From Chlorokybus atmophyticus (taxonomy: Eukaryota; Streptophyta; Chlorokybophyceae; Chlorokybales; Chlorokybaceae), in contig RHPI01000797.1 in NCBI GenBank assembly GCA_009103225.1, forward strand, positions 781,939 to 845,938: DNA of 64,000 nucleotides. Reading direction: 5' to 3'. The translations under genes were made by a program, and so were the position numbers. Position 1 is the stretch's first letter; every line of letters starts with the position of its first letter. Positions 10,615 to 25,611 of the stretch are shown piece by piece. The notes below the pieces were generated by a model. That model worked only from the letters and a program-made list of their open reading frames with translations, ran no database searches and was not told the origin of the DNA.

Positions 10615-11464
10615 ATGGAAGCTAGAGACATACCACATAAGGTCACAAGGGCATGCTGATGCAATGCTGTGAGCATGACAACGCACAAGCACATCGACCG
10701 CCTCATCTCTGTACTACTACCCGTTACCAATTGTGTTGGGTCACACACATAGTCAATCAGCCTCATTCACAGTGAAGCATCTCACTCCACACATCCCAGC
10801 ATCCTATATTGTACAACCACAGCCATAGCCAACCTCATAAACCTGACAAAACCCAACCCATGACTACACTTGCCAGAAACAAACGTACATTCAAGGCAGC
10901 AGTTGTATGCTTAGGAAACTCGCTGGAGCAACGAGAATTCCAACTTTCGAACAGCAAAGTCAACTCGTGCCAGCTCAAATGACGGAGAGACACACACTGC
11001 GAATCGTATGCTGTATACAAGTATGTCGACGTTGACATTGTTTTCTCTGGCTTGTATTATGCTCTCTTGGCACGAAGACCTTGCCCGCGACCATTGTATG
11101 CGCAGCAGTGGAACCTAGAGAACATACTCGCAGCACACTTGCAAAACCTGTCCCGAACCCACAACCAACCCTTCCGTCGTCGGTATGGTTGACGAGCTTA
11201 CCATCCATATTGGGCTGGATTCAATTTTACAATACAGTCTTTGCCTAATCAACAACTGCTGCGGTGGCGGCTGCCATGCAATGCCCCAAACCTTGATTGC
11301 CCTTATGCATGCATGCATCACCACCTTGAGACACATAGCAAAGGTCATCCTCACAATCATTGCTGTAAACCACCCCTCAACACCCCGCCCCCTTGTCACC
11401 CCAGCCAGAACCACACCCACCACAACCTAACGACATCCATCCACCCCACCACCTCCCTCCTCCA
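10615..11464. other. Intergenic region between convergent genes
   Basis: Both flanking genes end toward this 850-base interval, which must contain both 3' untranslated regions. Minus- and plus-strand ORFs here have low complexity or lack splice support. Nothing else is seen. Confidence 0.5.
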
Positions 11465-14400
11465 TCACGTTGCCCGCCCAATATCCTGCCTTAGCTCCAT
11501 GAAGTCCTGCTGCGACGAAGACGCTGGCAACTTGACGGGCGATACGCGTCCGAAGGAAAGGATCGTGTTGTTGTTGTCCCCTCCGCTGCTGGTCGGGCGA
11601 GGCAAAGGGGAGGTCTCTCTGCTGCTGAGGGGAAGGGGGGCGGGTGGTCGGGACGCGGACGAGGGGCGCTCGGGGGTGGTCGACGATGTGTCGCGAAGGG
11701 GCCAAGTGGGCAACCAACTCTGCGTGCAACAATGACAAGTGTCAAAGTTGATGCTCTGCATATGCTGTGCAGATGACACGTCTATGGCATATTTCGCCGT
11801 GTGTGGCGAATGCAGCTTGTGTCTGTTGGTGACTCAACATACAGTTGGCTAAAACACACAGCGTACAGCATATTTGACTCCCTTGTGCTAATCTCTGAGT
11901 ACACACGCAAATACGTAAGATACCATACAAATGGTCGCCTTTGGCCAGATGCATTTGAGGTGCAAACACGATACATGTGGTGATCAATGCATGCTGAATG
12001 CATAGACCATGAATGTGAGCAACAAGAAGCTGACGCACGTACCGTGAGAGACCGTCGCAGGCTGTGGTTGACGGGCTCGCCTTCGCTCTCACTACGCTGC
12101 GAACGAGTGAACATCACAGGACTGAACTCGCAAGGAGGAGTCGCCAACACGTCAGCTCCATTGCCCCCACGCGGTTGCCAGCTACCACTGATGCCTACGC
12201 TACTTTCCATATCTTTGTTATTATTGTTGTTGTTGTTGTTTCTGCCAAAATGCAGCCAGCTCATGGCACGGGCAATGCGCGAGGACGGGGAGAGGTCCCC
12301 TCCGGGGCTCAGCGGTGTGACGGGCGAGCCGACCGACGAGTTGGACGTGCTGTACATGGCTATCCGCGCCTCGAGCTCCTCAATCTTGTTGCAGCAGTCA
12401 TTCAATCGCTCCTGATTGATGGTCGGATTAAAAAGCATACGCAAAGTCAACATCGACATGGCTGCAGCGTGCATGCACGCATACGCATGCGCACATGCTC
12501 GCACACATGACAACGAACAGAACACGCATGCACACTCAGATGCGTGCACTCACGCACACGCTCTCGCACAAACCTGCAGCATGCCATTGAGGGCTTTCTG
12601 CGCTTGAGCCTCGTCGCGAGCCTCTTCAGCACGTCTGAGAGTGTTCTCCAGCCGCGCAGTCAGCTCGTGATTCAGCTGCTCCTTGTCCATGAGCGACGAC
12701 CGAAGCACAGCCACCTGCTTACACACACGTCATGCTTACACGACATAAGAGCTGTTGTCACGTGATGCAAGCCACAAACAACTTCTCCTACTTACTTGTG
12801 ACTCCATGTCATGCAACCGGTTCTTCGAGTGCGCAAGCTCCATTTCCAGTGCCTCGGCGCGCATACGCAGCTGCGTTTCCACAACTGCAGATGATAGGAC
12901 ATGCGCAAGGTTGCATTGGGCACGCCGTGTGTGGTATTGACTGGCTATGCACGTGTGTGAGAAGCTCACTCGCCTGTTGCGCCCGCAACAGCACCCAGAC
13001 TGCTGCCCCTGTAGTGGCGCGGGGAGCGAAGGGGAGTCCTTGACTTCACTGCTTGAAGCACCTTGTGTAACACCCACAAGCACACACACGCACACACACA
13101 CACACACGCGCGCGCACACACACACGCACATATGCACGCTGTTGGTAATCTCCATGCCACAAAATTCTGCACATGTGCTGTTGAGAACCACATGTCCTGC
13201 GTGAATGTTGATGTTGATGAGCATGCGACATGACAACGTCGTCTGGCTGTACCTGAGGGCGGTGGATGGCGCGAAGCTCGTCGATTCTCGTGGTCGTGAG
13301 GCCATTGAAGTCTGTGCACGCAATCTGCATCAGCTGCGTGCTGTCAAATGCGCCGGCAGCCATTGATTGAATCCGCTCGATTGTGTCAGCAAAGTCGCGC
13401 GCAGTCAGAAGCGCATCCGCTGCAGCCACAAGAACTTCCACAAGTGAACAACCTCACGGTGGAAGCAGCGCTTGTGCACACACGTACGCCAACACGCACC
13501 CGAGCACACAGACGTGCGCACATGCACACACCCACAAGCCCACCCCCGGCCCCACCCCACCCTCACACGCACACGTATCCACATGCACACACGCGCACCT
13601 TGCGATTGGATAAGTGCAAGGATGACCTTAAAAAACGTTGCCCTTCCGCTTTTCTGGAAGAGTACTTCGTCCCACACGCGTAGCGTCGTCTCCCACGGCA
13701 GCGCGCCGACGAACGCCGTCAGGAACCAGCCGCCGGTCACGTGCGCCACGTTCACGCCGAGCGCCTCAAAACGGGCGGCGAGCGAGGGCAAGTAATCGTA
13801 CAGAAGGGAAGAAAGGACCAGGTTGTCTACCTGTGTGTCATACAAGAATGGTTGCAAGCCTGTATGCCAGCAACACATGTGCTGCCAATGCTGTACAACT
13901 GTATTTGTATATGCATACGGTGGCGTACGTAGCATGGTACTGTGCCTGCAGCGTAAGTGTAAACATGTGCGCGCGCATGTGTGTGAGTGAGTGCATGTGC
14001 ATATGCATATGTGGGGTGAGTATGCGTGTGGGGGTGCGCGCGTGCATGTGCATATGTGCGCATGACACATTGCGTTTTCAATATTCATGTATATTGTAAA
14101 CATACATGCATGCCTGCGCTTGGGCAGCCAAGCGGAAAGATCCGCCTACTTGCCTGTGTCTCAACCATGTCGGGAAGGAAGTACCCGGACAGGTACTCAT
14201 CTACTAGGGCATCCAACATCCAAAACGCCTCCTCTTCATTGAATAACAACAGCAATGCTGCCGCCAAAAAATTCATTCCCTGACACAGCCACAATCTCAA
14301 TCTTCTAGTCCAGATCTACGGAGTGCCACAGCGCCTACCTGACAGTAGCCTGTGTCCTGATTGTGCCTCGCATAAGCCATAAGCACCCTTCGAAGCGCGT

Positions 14401-15702
14401 CTCTGCCGCCTTCAAGCGCAGGATGCCCAACAAAGGTGCGCGGCAAGTCCTGAATGTACACAAATACGTGCGCTTGTGTGCAAGTCATTGCGTCATAACC
14501 ATCACATACGCATATGTGACGAGATGGGCCACATCTTGTGTGTTACCTTTGCTATCTGCGAGTCCCAGCGTGACTTGGTAAAACTGTCACCTAAACCAGT
14601 GCGCTGTTCAAAACTGGCCAGCAGCAGCTGGTAATGCCCCGGAACGCGCCTCAACTGAACCCCGGCGAACACTTGCCACACCTGAGGAACTACACTTAGA
14701 CAAGAACTGTACGTGAGCAAGATTCTACGTTTGTTCCCAGCGGAATCAGGTAGACGACATACACGCACACCTAATTGCACGCACCTCAGCTCTTAGCGCC
14801 ATGGGCACGCCTCCCGCAACCAGGCGCTCCAACTGGCTGGCCCATGGCACGGCCTGTGCGCTCAAAGTAGAAGCATCTTCTATCTGCGCGTTGCGCTTGA
14901 AGCGCACAGCTGTTTCCACTGCCGTGAGCGGCGGTCGGGTAGGTCCATGTTGAGTGTAACGATGGTGTTGAGACTCCCTTGCATTCGCAAATTTGCTCGA
15001 CTGTGAGCGGGAAAGCATAGCTGTTGCTTGATTGCTGAGCATGTGCTGAATGTCGTACTCGCCATCGGGCATGCCAACGATGGACTCGGATATCGACCGC
15101 ACGGCAGCGTATTGCCATAGAAAGGTGCTCCATCTTTCTGCGCGCGTGGCCTCCTCTTCCTGACAAACAACATCAACCAAGCATGAGCATAGCACGATCA
15201 AGTACTTTGTCACAGTGCATGCGCGCGCAGGTGTGTGCGCGCGTGTGCTTGTTAACTTATGGACTTTTGTGCGATGCTTGCAACGCACCGCGTAGACCGG
15301 TGCGAGGCGTTTGTACTCGTCCGCAAACTCCGCGCGAACCTCAAAGCCGTAAGCGTCACGGACAACACTTCACAAACAAGTTAGGCATGCTCGCATTACC
15401 ATTGTTTATTTTACAGTTTTACACATATGAGTTGCGCTCTGCTCAATTCGCATAATGCCAATGCAACATGTCATTGCACCAATCTGTCCTCAATAGGCAT
15501 GTGTGCGTGGCACTCATCAGATCAGCTGCAGCTGATCAGGAGTGTTGCACTTTGCAACTCCTATTTCCAGCATACTGCAAACCAAAACTGAAATGTGCGC
15601 AGGGCAGTGAGCGCTATAACACCTCAGTGGGTCAGGAGGAACTTCACGGACTGGCTTGGGCGTCGGCAAGGTGAGCCCCGACGGCCGACGCCTAGCACGC
15701 AT
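11465..15702 (-). CDS. TBC-domain Rab GTPase-activating protein, plant type
   Basis: Predicted Rab-GAP of about 742 residues that accelerates GTP hydrolysis on a Rab in membrane traffic. Thirteen exons: 15702-15623, 15367-15289, 15159-14785, 14681-14547, 14449-14339, 14279-14154, 13830-13599, 13434-13253, about 13038-12970, about 12870-12796, 12714-12574, 12411-12043, 11719-11465. The N-terminus (RDAYGFEV...EEEATRAERW) matches the pre-domain of plant TBC proteins. The TBC domain follows, with both catalytic fingers: DLPRT (arginine) and GYCQGMN (glutamine). A coiled coil (MRAEALEMELAHSKNRL..., LNHELTARLENTLRRAEEA) and a Ser/Pro/Asn-rich tail with eight consecutive Asn follow. Stop is TGA. The intron after exon 6 appears to start with GC (CAG|GCAAGT). 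Exons 9 and 10 are the least certain. Confidence 0.88.
14152..14153 (-). other. Probable GC splice donor, TBC gene intron 6
   Basis: Exon 6 ends ...GAGACACAG and the intron begins GCAAGT, the consensus of rare GC-AG introns. Joining here gives ...MVETQ-VDNLVL..., which fits the plant TBC pattern. A GT-AG alternative four bases downstream is possible but fits the family less well. Confidence 0.65.
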
Positions 15703-16688
15703 TCTCTTCTCTCCTCATAACAGTTTACGCGAAGTTCAACGAGATGACAGTAACCTAGCTTGCACATGCAGAGCTGCAGCCCCTAGCGCAGCATTAGCAG
15801 CTGCAGGCGCAGCATGCGTCTGGCCTGGTAACCTTATCCTCAGCTGCGCCATTGTGCACAGCCAGCTAATCATCCGAAACTCAAGCTCCTCTCGCCCCTC
15901 AAGCTCAGATAGCATGCACGTCACGACCCCGTGCTACCACTACTGCACCTGCTAACGCACCACGGCCCCCACCGCTGCCGCCGTCGTCGCCGGATCGCTC
16001 TTGTTTGGCGGGGCATCTCTCTCTCCACACTCCGCTGCCCCGCCCGCGGTTGCAGGGAAGTTCCGTTGTTCGAGCGGAAGCTACGCGCGTGCACACGCTC
16101 GAGTCGTGTGACACGCCAGGAATGATGATGATACACGGTTTGCTCCGAGGTTGATGATCGATGCATTTGTTACTCAACTACATGCCATGTCGCTTCGATC
16201 ATGCAAACTAACAGCCTGCACGAGATTGGAATTATGACGATTTGACACAAGCACTGCAAAACTACAAGAGCGAGAAATCCCCCCCCACCCCCCACCCCCC
16301 ACCCCGGCCCCCGCCCCCCGCGCGATTTGAGGCTAGAGCACCTTCTATTTGATGCACACCATCACAAGCACGCGCTGGAGGTTATAGGTTTGCTTTCAAG
16401 CGTTAGCTTACTAAGCACAGATGTGCATATACGCAATGATCTACTACAATTGCGGTCACATCAACATGCGCACACGCTCCTGCTCATCTTTGTGCTACCT
16501 CCTCCCCTTTCCTCCACATTGCTTTGCTTGTAGTAAGCACAATATGCTTGTTGTCGTGCACTGCTGTTAGAACCACGGCATAGCCGACCCTTGCAACAGG
16601 TGGCAGCAACGTTTTCTGTTGTTTTGGCCAACCTGCAGTACATGGCAACAACTAGCCACTACAAGCGCATCCGCACCAACAACAGACA
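15703..16688. promoter_or_regulatory. Intergenic region upstream of the TBC gene, with a C-rich tract
   Basis: Lies between the AATF stop and the TBC start, both on the minus strand, so it should hold the TBC promoter. A strongly C-rich tract at about 16279-16321 (runs of CCCC to CCCCCCCC split by A or G) puts consecutive G-runs on the minus strand, able in principle to form a G-quadruplex. No TATA box is evident. Confidence 0.45.
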
Positions 16689-19600
16689 TCACTCGTCCAA
16701 GCGTGCTTCCGCTTGGCCCGCGCCACCAAACAGCCTTGAGAACAGCTGGCTTGTCATGGAGGACAGCTCGATGGGCTGAGGCGCCATGAAGCTCACAAGC
16801 GGGTCCTGCAAATTGTACCTGACAGCACTCTTAAGTCAGCAGAAGTGCTCTTTTTGCAACCACACATACACAATGAAGCCAGCAGGTGGTACCTTATTTT
16901 CCGGCCCTTTGAAGCCCGTCGATCCACTACTTTGCGCGTCCTGTTCCTGGCCTTCAATGTGAAAACTGCAATACAACGCACCCTCAGCATGAAGCAAGCC
17001 CAGTCCACAGATCCACCCTTGAAAACATAAAGGGCCTGAATACAAGCCCTCCTGGCACAGGATACATTTACAGGAAGTGCGTACCTCCGTCTGCGGCCGT
17101 TGGTGCATTGGTCTCCAGAAACTCCTTGAGCAACGCTTGATAAAACTCCGTGTCATCATAGGTCTCCTCCAGTACATCATCGTCCGGTGATGGCGTTGTA
17201 GTTTCAACGCCTTCACCCTGCACATTGCACAGCAATCACATGTAGGCAAATGCCAGACAAGGTGCTTGCAACTGTCAACAACATGCACAAGATCCTTCCA
17301 GGTAATGACTAACATGCTATGGGATCCGTCTACTGACAAACAAAAAGTACCCACTAGTTCCTGCATCGGGACTGACTAAAGGTATATAACGACGACCCCC
17401 AGACTGATCTATGCTGCCCATTTTGCTTATTCTGCTCCCTCAGTATCAAGACAAACCTGGCCAAAGACGCGAACTTGAGACCGCCGGCAGCGAGCGCGCT
17501 TGACCACACGCTCGGGGTCCGCCATAATGGTGGCGACCTGAGAGGAGATGCTCTGTCCACAGCCAGATGTTAGCTATCAGCCCGCACTGACAATGTAATA
17601 CAGCAGGAGAGTGCGATAATCAACCTGATTGATTGCGCGCAGCTGACCCTTTGCAACCGACGCGCCCGCCGCAAGCGAAGTCTTGCGATGCCACCGATCC
17701 AACGCATCGACCTGGAACGGCTCAACCCTGACAGAAAATGTGACACAACGTGTGAGCACCGAGGCATGCATGTGGGGTATTGTGGCAACAGCACCACAGA
17801 TAAGCATGTCTACCTCGTCATTTGTTGTTGTATGCGTTGCCAGCAACCGTCAACGCCACTCTCTTGCTGTGACACCTCAACTGCACAAGGCAACCCCTGA
17901 TGTGATACAGAAAGAGAGGTGTACCGCGCCATTGGCCCACGTTAGCGGCAGCAATAAATGGTACCTGCCGGAGGAATGGAGCCAACTGCGCTGTTTTGAT
18001 CTGCCAGAGCCTGAAAACAGCATATTGGCGTACAGCTTAGCTTGACATTGTGTATTGATGTGGTTGGACCACCACAATCAATGTAAAACAGCACACTCAA
18101 CAATCCAAATTCAAAGCAATGCAGCCTGCACAGCTGAGCTGACCTTGTGGACTTCCAGCAGTGTGTCCACGGTGCGTGCAGCTGTTGAGGCCACATCTTT
18201 GATAGCGCGAGCTACCTCCGATGCGCTGCAATATTGTCTTCGCACATGTGGCTGCCAACACACAACTGAGTGTGTCAACACTATTGAGGAGCATATATTT
18301 GTGTGTGATCATGTTTTTTGGCAAGGTACCTCTGGAAGCCGGTTCGCAGACGGCAGCAGCTTTTGCAGGGCAATGCGCCACTTCAAGCAGCGTTCCCATA
18401 GTTCCTACACAATAACAAGTGTGGGTCAAGTGCCAAGCATGCTGTACAGCTATTAAAGTTGCTTGCACGTAACTCAGCGCAGGGACTCGTGTTGAGCTTT
18501 TGGCCTACCTTTTGATGCTTCACAGCCAAACCTTTCTGTTTATCGTCTTCACCTTGCGCGCGAACCTTTGACAAAGTGAGTCTGCAGCATGCCTTTAGTC
18601 AGCAACCGACCAAGTTTCGTAGACACAAAGGGCACATGCAAAACACTGTCAATACTGCGGCATACTCTTCTTCTGCGCGCAAACGCTGATACTCAATCTC
18701 CAACTCGGCATCTTCTTCAGCTCCCTACAAAATTATGAATGTCACAAGCCTGTTGCTCTGCCATATCACCTTAACGTACAATGTAGACACGCGCTATTGC
18801 TCTGCCATACCATGCTACTTAGTAATGCAACCTGCATAACCTGGTTTGAATGGACAACAACAGGTACAACCAACAATGACGGACTTGGTTAAGTAATCAC
18901 CTCTCTTTCGAAGTCAACATCGGTGCCACTTGGGCCAGCCTCCTCAGAAGAAGCTAAACGCCGCGCCATATCGTCATCACCTGCGTCTTCATCGTCCTCT
19001 TCCTCTTCGTCTTCCTCCTCACCGTCTTGGTCCTCGTCATAAGGACTCTCTTCCGCATCTTCAAAGGCCTGGCGGCTTCCTGTCCGTCCCGTGTATTCTC
19101 CGTCTTCAAGTGCGATGCCCGCGCGAAGGCGCAAACCAGAAGGCGCCTGCTGCTTGCTGCTGCAGGAGGGAAGCGCATGAAGCACAGAATGAGATGTTGT
19201 GCCCTTGTGCTTCAATTGCAACAACTGAACGGATCATGGCGACTTACTGTCTTGCTACGTCAATGTCATCTTCGTCTTCTTCAACTTGCTCCTGGGCCCA
19301 TGCAGCCTCGCCGTAGTCTTGGGCATCAGGATCAAACTCTGTGTGCAAATGAGGAACGTCACTTCACAGCATGCAGTAGTTAACATGCGGAAGTCAACAA
19401 CCTGGTTCTGGTTTGTACTTCAGCCGCAAGCAAGCTGTTATTGTGCTCAAGGGTTTACATTCCAACATGGTTGTCCCCCATGTGCAGCTGCCAAGAAACC
19501 TGGCGTACGTTCTAACAACACAAGAATATAGCATGCATGAAGCTGCGCTGGAGTCGCGGTTGTGTGCAAGCATCAGCAGCAATGGCATGACAGAGTAAGT

Positions 19601-19795
19601 ACTCAACATACCAGCAAAGTCACTCAACCCGCCCCCAGAATATGTGATGAACTACACACCAACAAGCTTTGTCCTACACAACAGCACCCACGTAAAGCTT
19701 CTGTGGCGAAGCATGGCACGCATACCTTGCACAGGTGCGGGGTTAGCGAGCTCCGCCAAGTCCTCAGCAAGCGTGCGCCGCTTCAATGCAGGCAT
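16689..19795 (-). CDS. AATF: AATF / TRAUBE / Bfr2 family protein
   Basis: Nucleolar factor needed for small-subunit rRNA maturation. Thirteen exons give about 410 residues: 19795-19726, 19338-19248, 19159-18901, 18724-18656, 18565-18509, 18404-18330, about 18215-18144, 18000-17965, 17711-17625, 17537-17457, 17217-17085, 16965-16893, 16818-16689. The start MPALKRRTLAEDLAEL is followed by FDPDAQDYG and a long Asp/Glu-rich region with EYTGRTGSR. The AATF-Che1 core shows KGLAVKHQK-ELWERCLKWRIALQKLL, then DRWHRKTSLA, MADPERVVKRARCRRSQVRVFGQ and YDDTEFYQALLKEFLE. The C-terminal TRAUB block is RRASKGRKIRYNLQDPLVSF, then MAP, ending near ...LFSRLFGG. These match the family in order and spacing. The exon 7 acceptor is the weakest joint. 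Confidence 0.9.
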
Positions 19796-19813
19796 GACGC
19801 CACGCGATTCTCC

Positions 19814-20133
19814 TCAATCGCTTCCACCTCTACCTCCACCTCCACCTCCGCGTGCACTTTGTCCGCCACCACCGCCGCCGCCGCCGCCCTCGCCGTAGTT
19901 GTCCTGAGCTAGTGCCAGAGCCTGGTCATGCGAACCCGTTCCGTCCGCGATGTTACTGATCTGGGTCGGCGGGAAGCCCTGTCAGCAGCGGTTTACGGTG
20001 GGCCGCCGCGTACAGGAAAGGTCTTGAGGAAACGGTTGTACCAGACGGAGATCGGAGAGCGAAAAGGGTCAAAGTCAAGGACGACCGTAACCGCCGTTGT
20101 TGGTCGCAGCGCGCAACTCCGGCTAACAGCCAT
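19814..20133 (-). CDS. Small ORF immediately upstream of AATF (hypothetical, ~94 aa)
   Basis: Two segments, 20133-20014 and 19978-19814, join in phase across a 35-base GT-AG interval to give a protein beginning MAVSRSCALRPTTAV and containing FDPFRSPISVWYNRFLKTFP, then a Gly/Arg-rich tail, ending at TGA. The TGA lies only 18 bases before, and in frame with, the AATF start codon. The hydrophobic/aromatic middle looks protein-like, but I do not recognise a family. If the short intron is not real the ORF stops at TAA near 19997. It may be a separate small gene, a first cistron on the AATF transcript, or noncoding. Confidence 0.4.
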
Positions 20134-20549
20134 GCGCTGTCGGCGGCTTGCTGCTCGATCCGCGGGCAGCTTTGCAGTTCGAACTCCGCATTCCTCCGTC
20201 AGAGGCAAACCGCGCGACTGACCGGCACGCGGTCAAATGCTGTCAAAAAAGTCAGACCACATCAGACGTGTCTCAAGCCAAATATCAACTGAACTGTTGA
20301 TATCATTGTTGTTACCAAGGTAGTATGATGGATATTCGGCTTGACCATGATATAGACCGTTTTGATTTTGCCGCGCATTTTGAGCTGAGTTTAGAGCAAA
20401 AGCTCTAACCCTATGCGGGTATTGTAAGCAGAAAGCGATAGCAGCAAGCTTAGCGGCGGCTGCGGCAGGTGCGGCGAGGAGGTTGTTGTCGTCGGCGGGC
20501 GGGCTATCGGTTCGGCTGTTGGCTCGGGTGGGGACAGGGGCCAGTCAAG
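20134..20549. promoter_or_regulatory. Divergent promoter region of beta-tubulin and the AATF side
   Basis: This ~415-base interval separates the minus-strand ORF from the tubulin start, so both promoters should lie here. The 3' half is GCGGC-rich and probably 5' untranslated region of tubulin. No clear TATA box or known element was identified. Confidence 0.45.
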
Positions 20550-22414
<1,865 letters not shown>

Positions 22415-25400
22415 ACTGGCGATGAGAAGCCACTTGACAATGCATGATCCTGGCCCGGGCAATGTTGTACGGCGGTGCACACATTGTGCCCTGCTCAGTA
22501 ATAACCTGATGTATGGCATGGTATGGTATCGCGATAGCAACACCTTATTGTTGTTTGTAGTCTACGACCGATTGTTTGTCATAATAGCATTGCCACATTG
22601 CTGCTAGAGGCTGTGCCTCTAGTCACAACACCTTGCGATTATGGTCGTGTGCAATTATGAACATGATGAAAACTCGATTTCAAGAACCTCTTGTGTTTTG
22701 CGAATGTTTGCATGGCAAGGCTATACTGTCAGCAAGGTGCATCACATCAAGCACATAAGGGCCGACCTGACCCTTCCCTCTGCAAACAATGATCTGCAAT
22801 TGTGCGCAACTTCAATCTAGTACTCTCCGGTTCTGCAGCGGATGCTGGCTTCCATGTTGTAGCATGCCGCTGGCATGCGTGTGAGTATGCTTGTGCAGTG
22901 ATAGGCAGGGTTGACAGTACGTAGCTTGGTGTGACGATGTCGCTGTTAGTGTATGAGAGAGTGTAGCATGGTAGTGTGCCGCAATGTCCAGCAATGTTTC
23001 ACTGCGCTGCAGGCTGTGTACAGAGATGGCCGTAGCGTGTGTGGTATGTGATGCTATGTATGCAATCAGTGTTGACTATGCATTGCTCTGTTGTAACAAT
23101 TATTGGATACTTGCATGTGAGTCAGTCGTCCTACCAGCTGTGCTGCATTGCGTGACGAGTATGGCGTGGTGTGCGTATCAAGCATACGGCGCTGTAATGT
23201 ACACCATAAATCTGCATGTTATGTGTCGTACTAGTTGTACTTACCATATGGCCAGCATCACAGCCACTCCAATTGCTTTGTTTGACATTAACATTTCATG
23301 CTTGGCTTAAAGCTTGCATGCTGGTGTGCGTATATACATCTACATAGGTATATGTATACTTGCTGCTTGTGGTGCTTCTTATCGTGCATTTAGACTGCTT
23401 TTGCCCTGTGACTTACACCTTATACATATATACACGTAGGTGTGTTTGAGTGCCGGGGCTTATGATGCTGCGTGTGCGGTTGTTACGCACGGTAGCACAT
23501 GACACTCCAATACTTGACAGTTGGTCGTCGTAAAGTGCTGTAGGTGAGCCTAAGCTCTTGCATGCTGTTACTTGCTGACATTCGTATCGCTGAGGGGCTA
23601 AGCAACGCGCTCCTAGGACAAGAGCAGAGCTTGCTTGATTGAAGAGGGAAGCTGTATTTTTGTTTGCGCGGGGAAACTATAGTACAGGTAAATGGGCTTG
23701 GTGGCATCCGAGCCGGGCCGCAACACGAAGCTCTCATCGAACGTCACTGTTATGGCGTGGAGACAAAGCAGTATAGCGTAGCAGGTCGGAGACGGCTAAA
23801 CGGGGTAAATATGACAACAATCTGCCGGAGGGATACCTTTTACCGGCTGACAATGGAGACGCATGGCACGCTTGAGGAGGACTTTCAGCCTGTGCAATTC
23901 GCACGCGCAATGTCATGGACGTTGCTAAAAGCGTAGCTGCGCCGCAAGGAGGGTTTTGTATGGCTGTGCCGGGTGGCTTGCGGTGATAGCTAGCACAGGT
24001 TATGGCCATCCAGTGGGAGCAGCAGTGTTGGTAGTAATGCCGGGTTGGACGCCCGTGACCCCAAACCCTCCTACCACATAGGCGGACGCGACGCTTGCAT
24101 AGTTGACATGGGTGGGGCTAGACTTGCGCGGTGTGGTGTGCGATGCGTGCATATGCGTATGCGGTGTGATGGGAACGCATGCAAAATATACAACATCAAT
24201 TGCAATTCAGTTGGCCACTAGGCTACTTTACAACCCTACCGTACTGCCTTTACCCCATTAGACACGCAATAGTCAACATGATGTTGTAATTGTCTGCCCG
24301 CACGGGCGCTGGTTGCTGTGACGTGATGCATTCATATATAGTCAAGTGCGAATGAGATAGCTTGGTGGTGCCGGTTGCCTGCTAACAAACACAATATGCT
24401 GTGGTTAACGGATGCGTGCAATTGTGTGCTTGAGTGTGTGTGGTGGACCATGCCACAGCGTGTGAACCTACCTTGGCTGCAACCGCCTTACCTACATCAA
24501 CTGTTAATGTTGCGTGTATGAAGTGTGTGGCGGACTCAATGCATGTGTAGAATACATGCAATGATGTGATTGTGACTATTGCATTGCGTATCATAGACTT
24601 GCCTCTGCACTTTCAGCTTTCAGTCAAGTGTGCCATACACGCTCTCCACGCCGTGCATGCATGCGCTTTTGCATGTTTTGCAACTGTATTATTGAAATGC
24701 CTAGGTATGATTTAATGATGAGAGTTGAGTGGTTGATAACATGCATGTTAATGTAGGTGGCTTGTGGTTGCTCCGTATTTCATGCTTGGTTTCACTGTTC
24801 AACACTATGATTGCTCGCTCATAGACATGTATGTGACACTTGCATTGGCATGCTCTTAGCGGCCGGGTAGGTAAGATGGTAGAATGCAATGTTGTTGTTG
24901 AGCATTGCGTGCCATCAAGCGTCTATATCATAGATTGCACAGATGCTCGCTTTCATATATATCATATACTTAAAAAGTGCACTTGGATTTGATGGTGTGC
25001 ATTGTGTTGGTTGTGCTTTTGCTTGGACAAGCATGAGTTGTGGTGTTTCAACACATTCCATGCGCAATTGATGACTTGCATCAACGAAATATGCACGGAC
25101 TCTGCACGACACACACCATTTGTACATGTGTGAGAGTTTGTGCTGCACTTAGCTTTGGCTTGACCCTCAAGTGAAGTCATGCTTGCTACTATGTTGCTTG
25201 CAGCTGGCCCCTTTCAGTTTTAGTGAGTTTGTTATACGGCAACTGTAATGATGTTATGACCCTAGTTGCTTATGTTGCTTGTGCTCGACACGCATGCGCT
25301 GAGGCATCAGTTATGCTTATGCATGAGGTCAAGGCCAACGAGCAACACAGAGACATGTCGATACCGACGCCTACATCCAGAGTGCTCAAGTGCTTGCATG

Positions 25401-25611
25401 TACAGCTGCGCCAACGCCGCCAATCAGTAGCACAGCAAACCTCAACACAACCCTGCAGCACCTCAACCGTTTCACATTGAGATGACCTGATGCACGACTT
25501 CCAGCCCTACTGCTCTCTGATTGTGAAAACATACTCTCCTTCATGCAATAACAAGTAATGCACGGGGCTCGTGGCTTTGACACAATTTCTCCCCGCTGCA
25601 CAGCGAGACCA
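22415..25611. other. Long intergenic region between convergent genes
   Basis: 3.2 kb between the ends of beta-tubulin and the GEM-like gene. It must contain both 3' untranslated regions. The only coding-like trace is a decayed fragment at about 23664-23936. The rest is AT-richer, with TG/CA and TATA simple repeats (for example 23330-23450) and no supportable gene. Confidence 0.5.
23664..23936 (+). pseudogene. Retroelement-like fragment
   Basis: A short open frame ending ...RLTMETHGTLEEDFQPVQFARAMSWTLLKA with stop TAG. The block LTMETHGTL is nearly the same as LTVETHGTL in the decayed ORF at 5324-5836, which suggests two remnants of one repeat family. It has no catalytic motif; the retroelement link is an inference. 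Confidence 0.3.

Noticed and set aside
12950-14100. ORFs rich in His, Thr and Cys on both strands
   Set aside because: They are translations of CA/TG repeats inside TBC-gene introns.
15520-15537. 18-bp palindrome GATCAGCTGCAGCTGATC in TBC intron 1
   Set aside because: Perfect but short, and built of CAGCTG words common in this region; not reported as a separate finding.
19814-20133. Upstream small ORF as the true N-terminus of AATF
   Set aside because: An in-frame TGA separates them and AATF starts naturally at MPALKRRTL; no splice pair removing the TGA could be justified.
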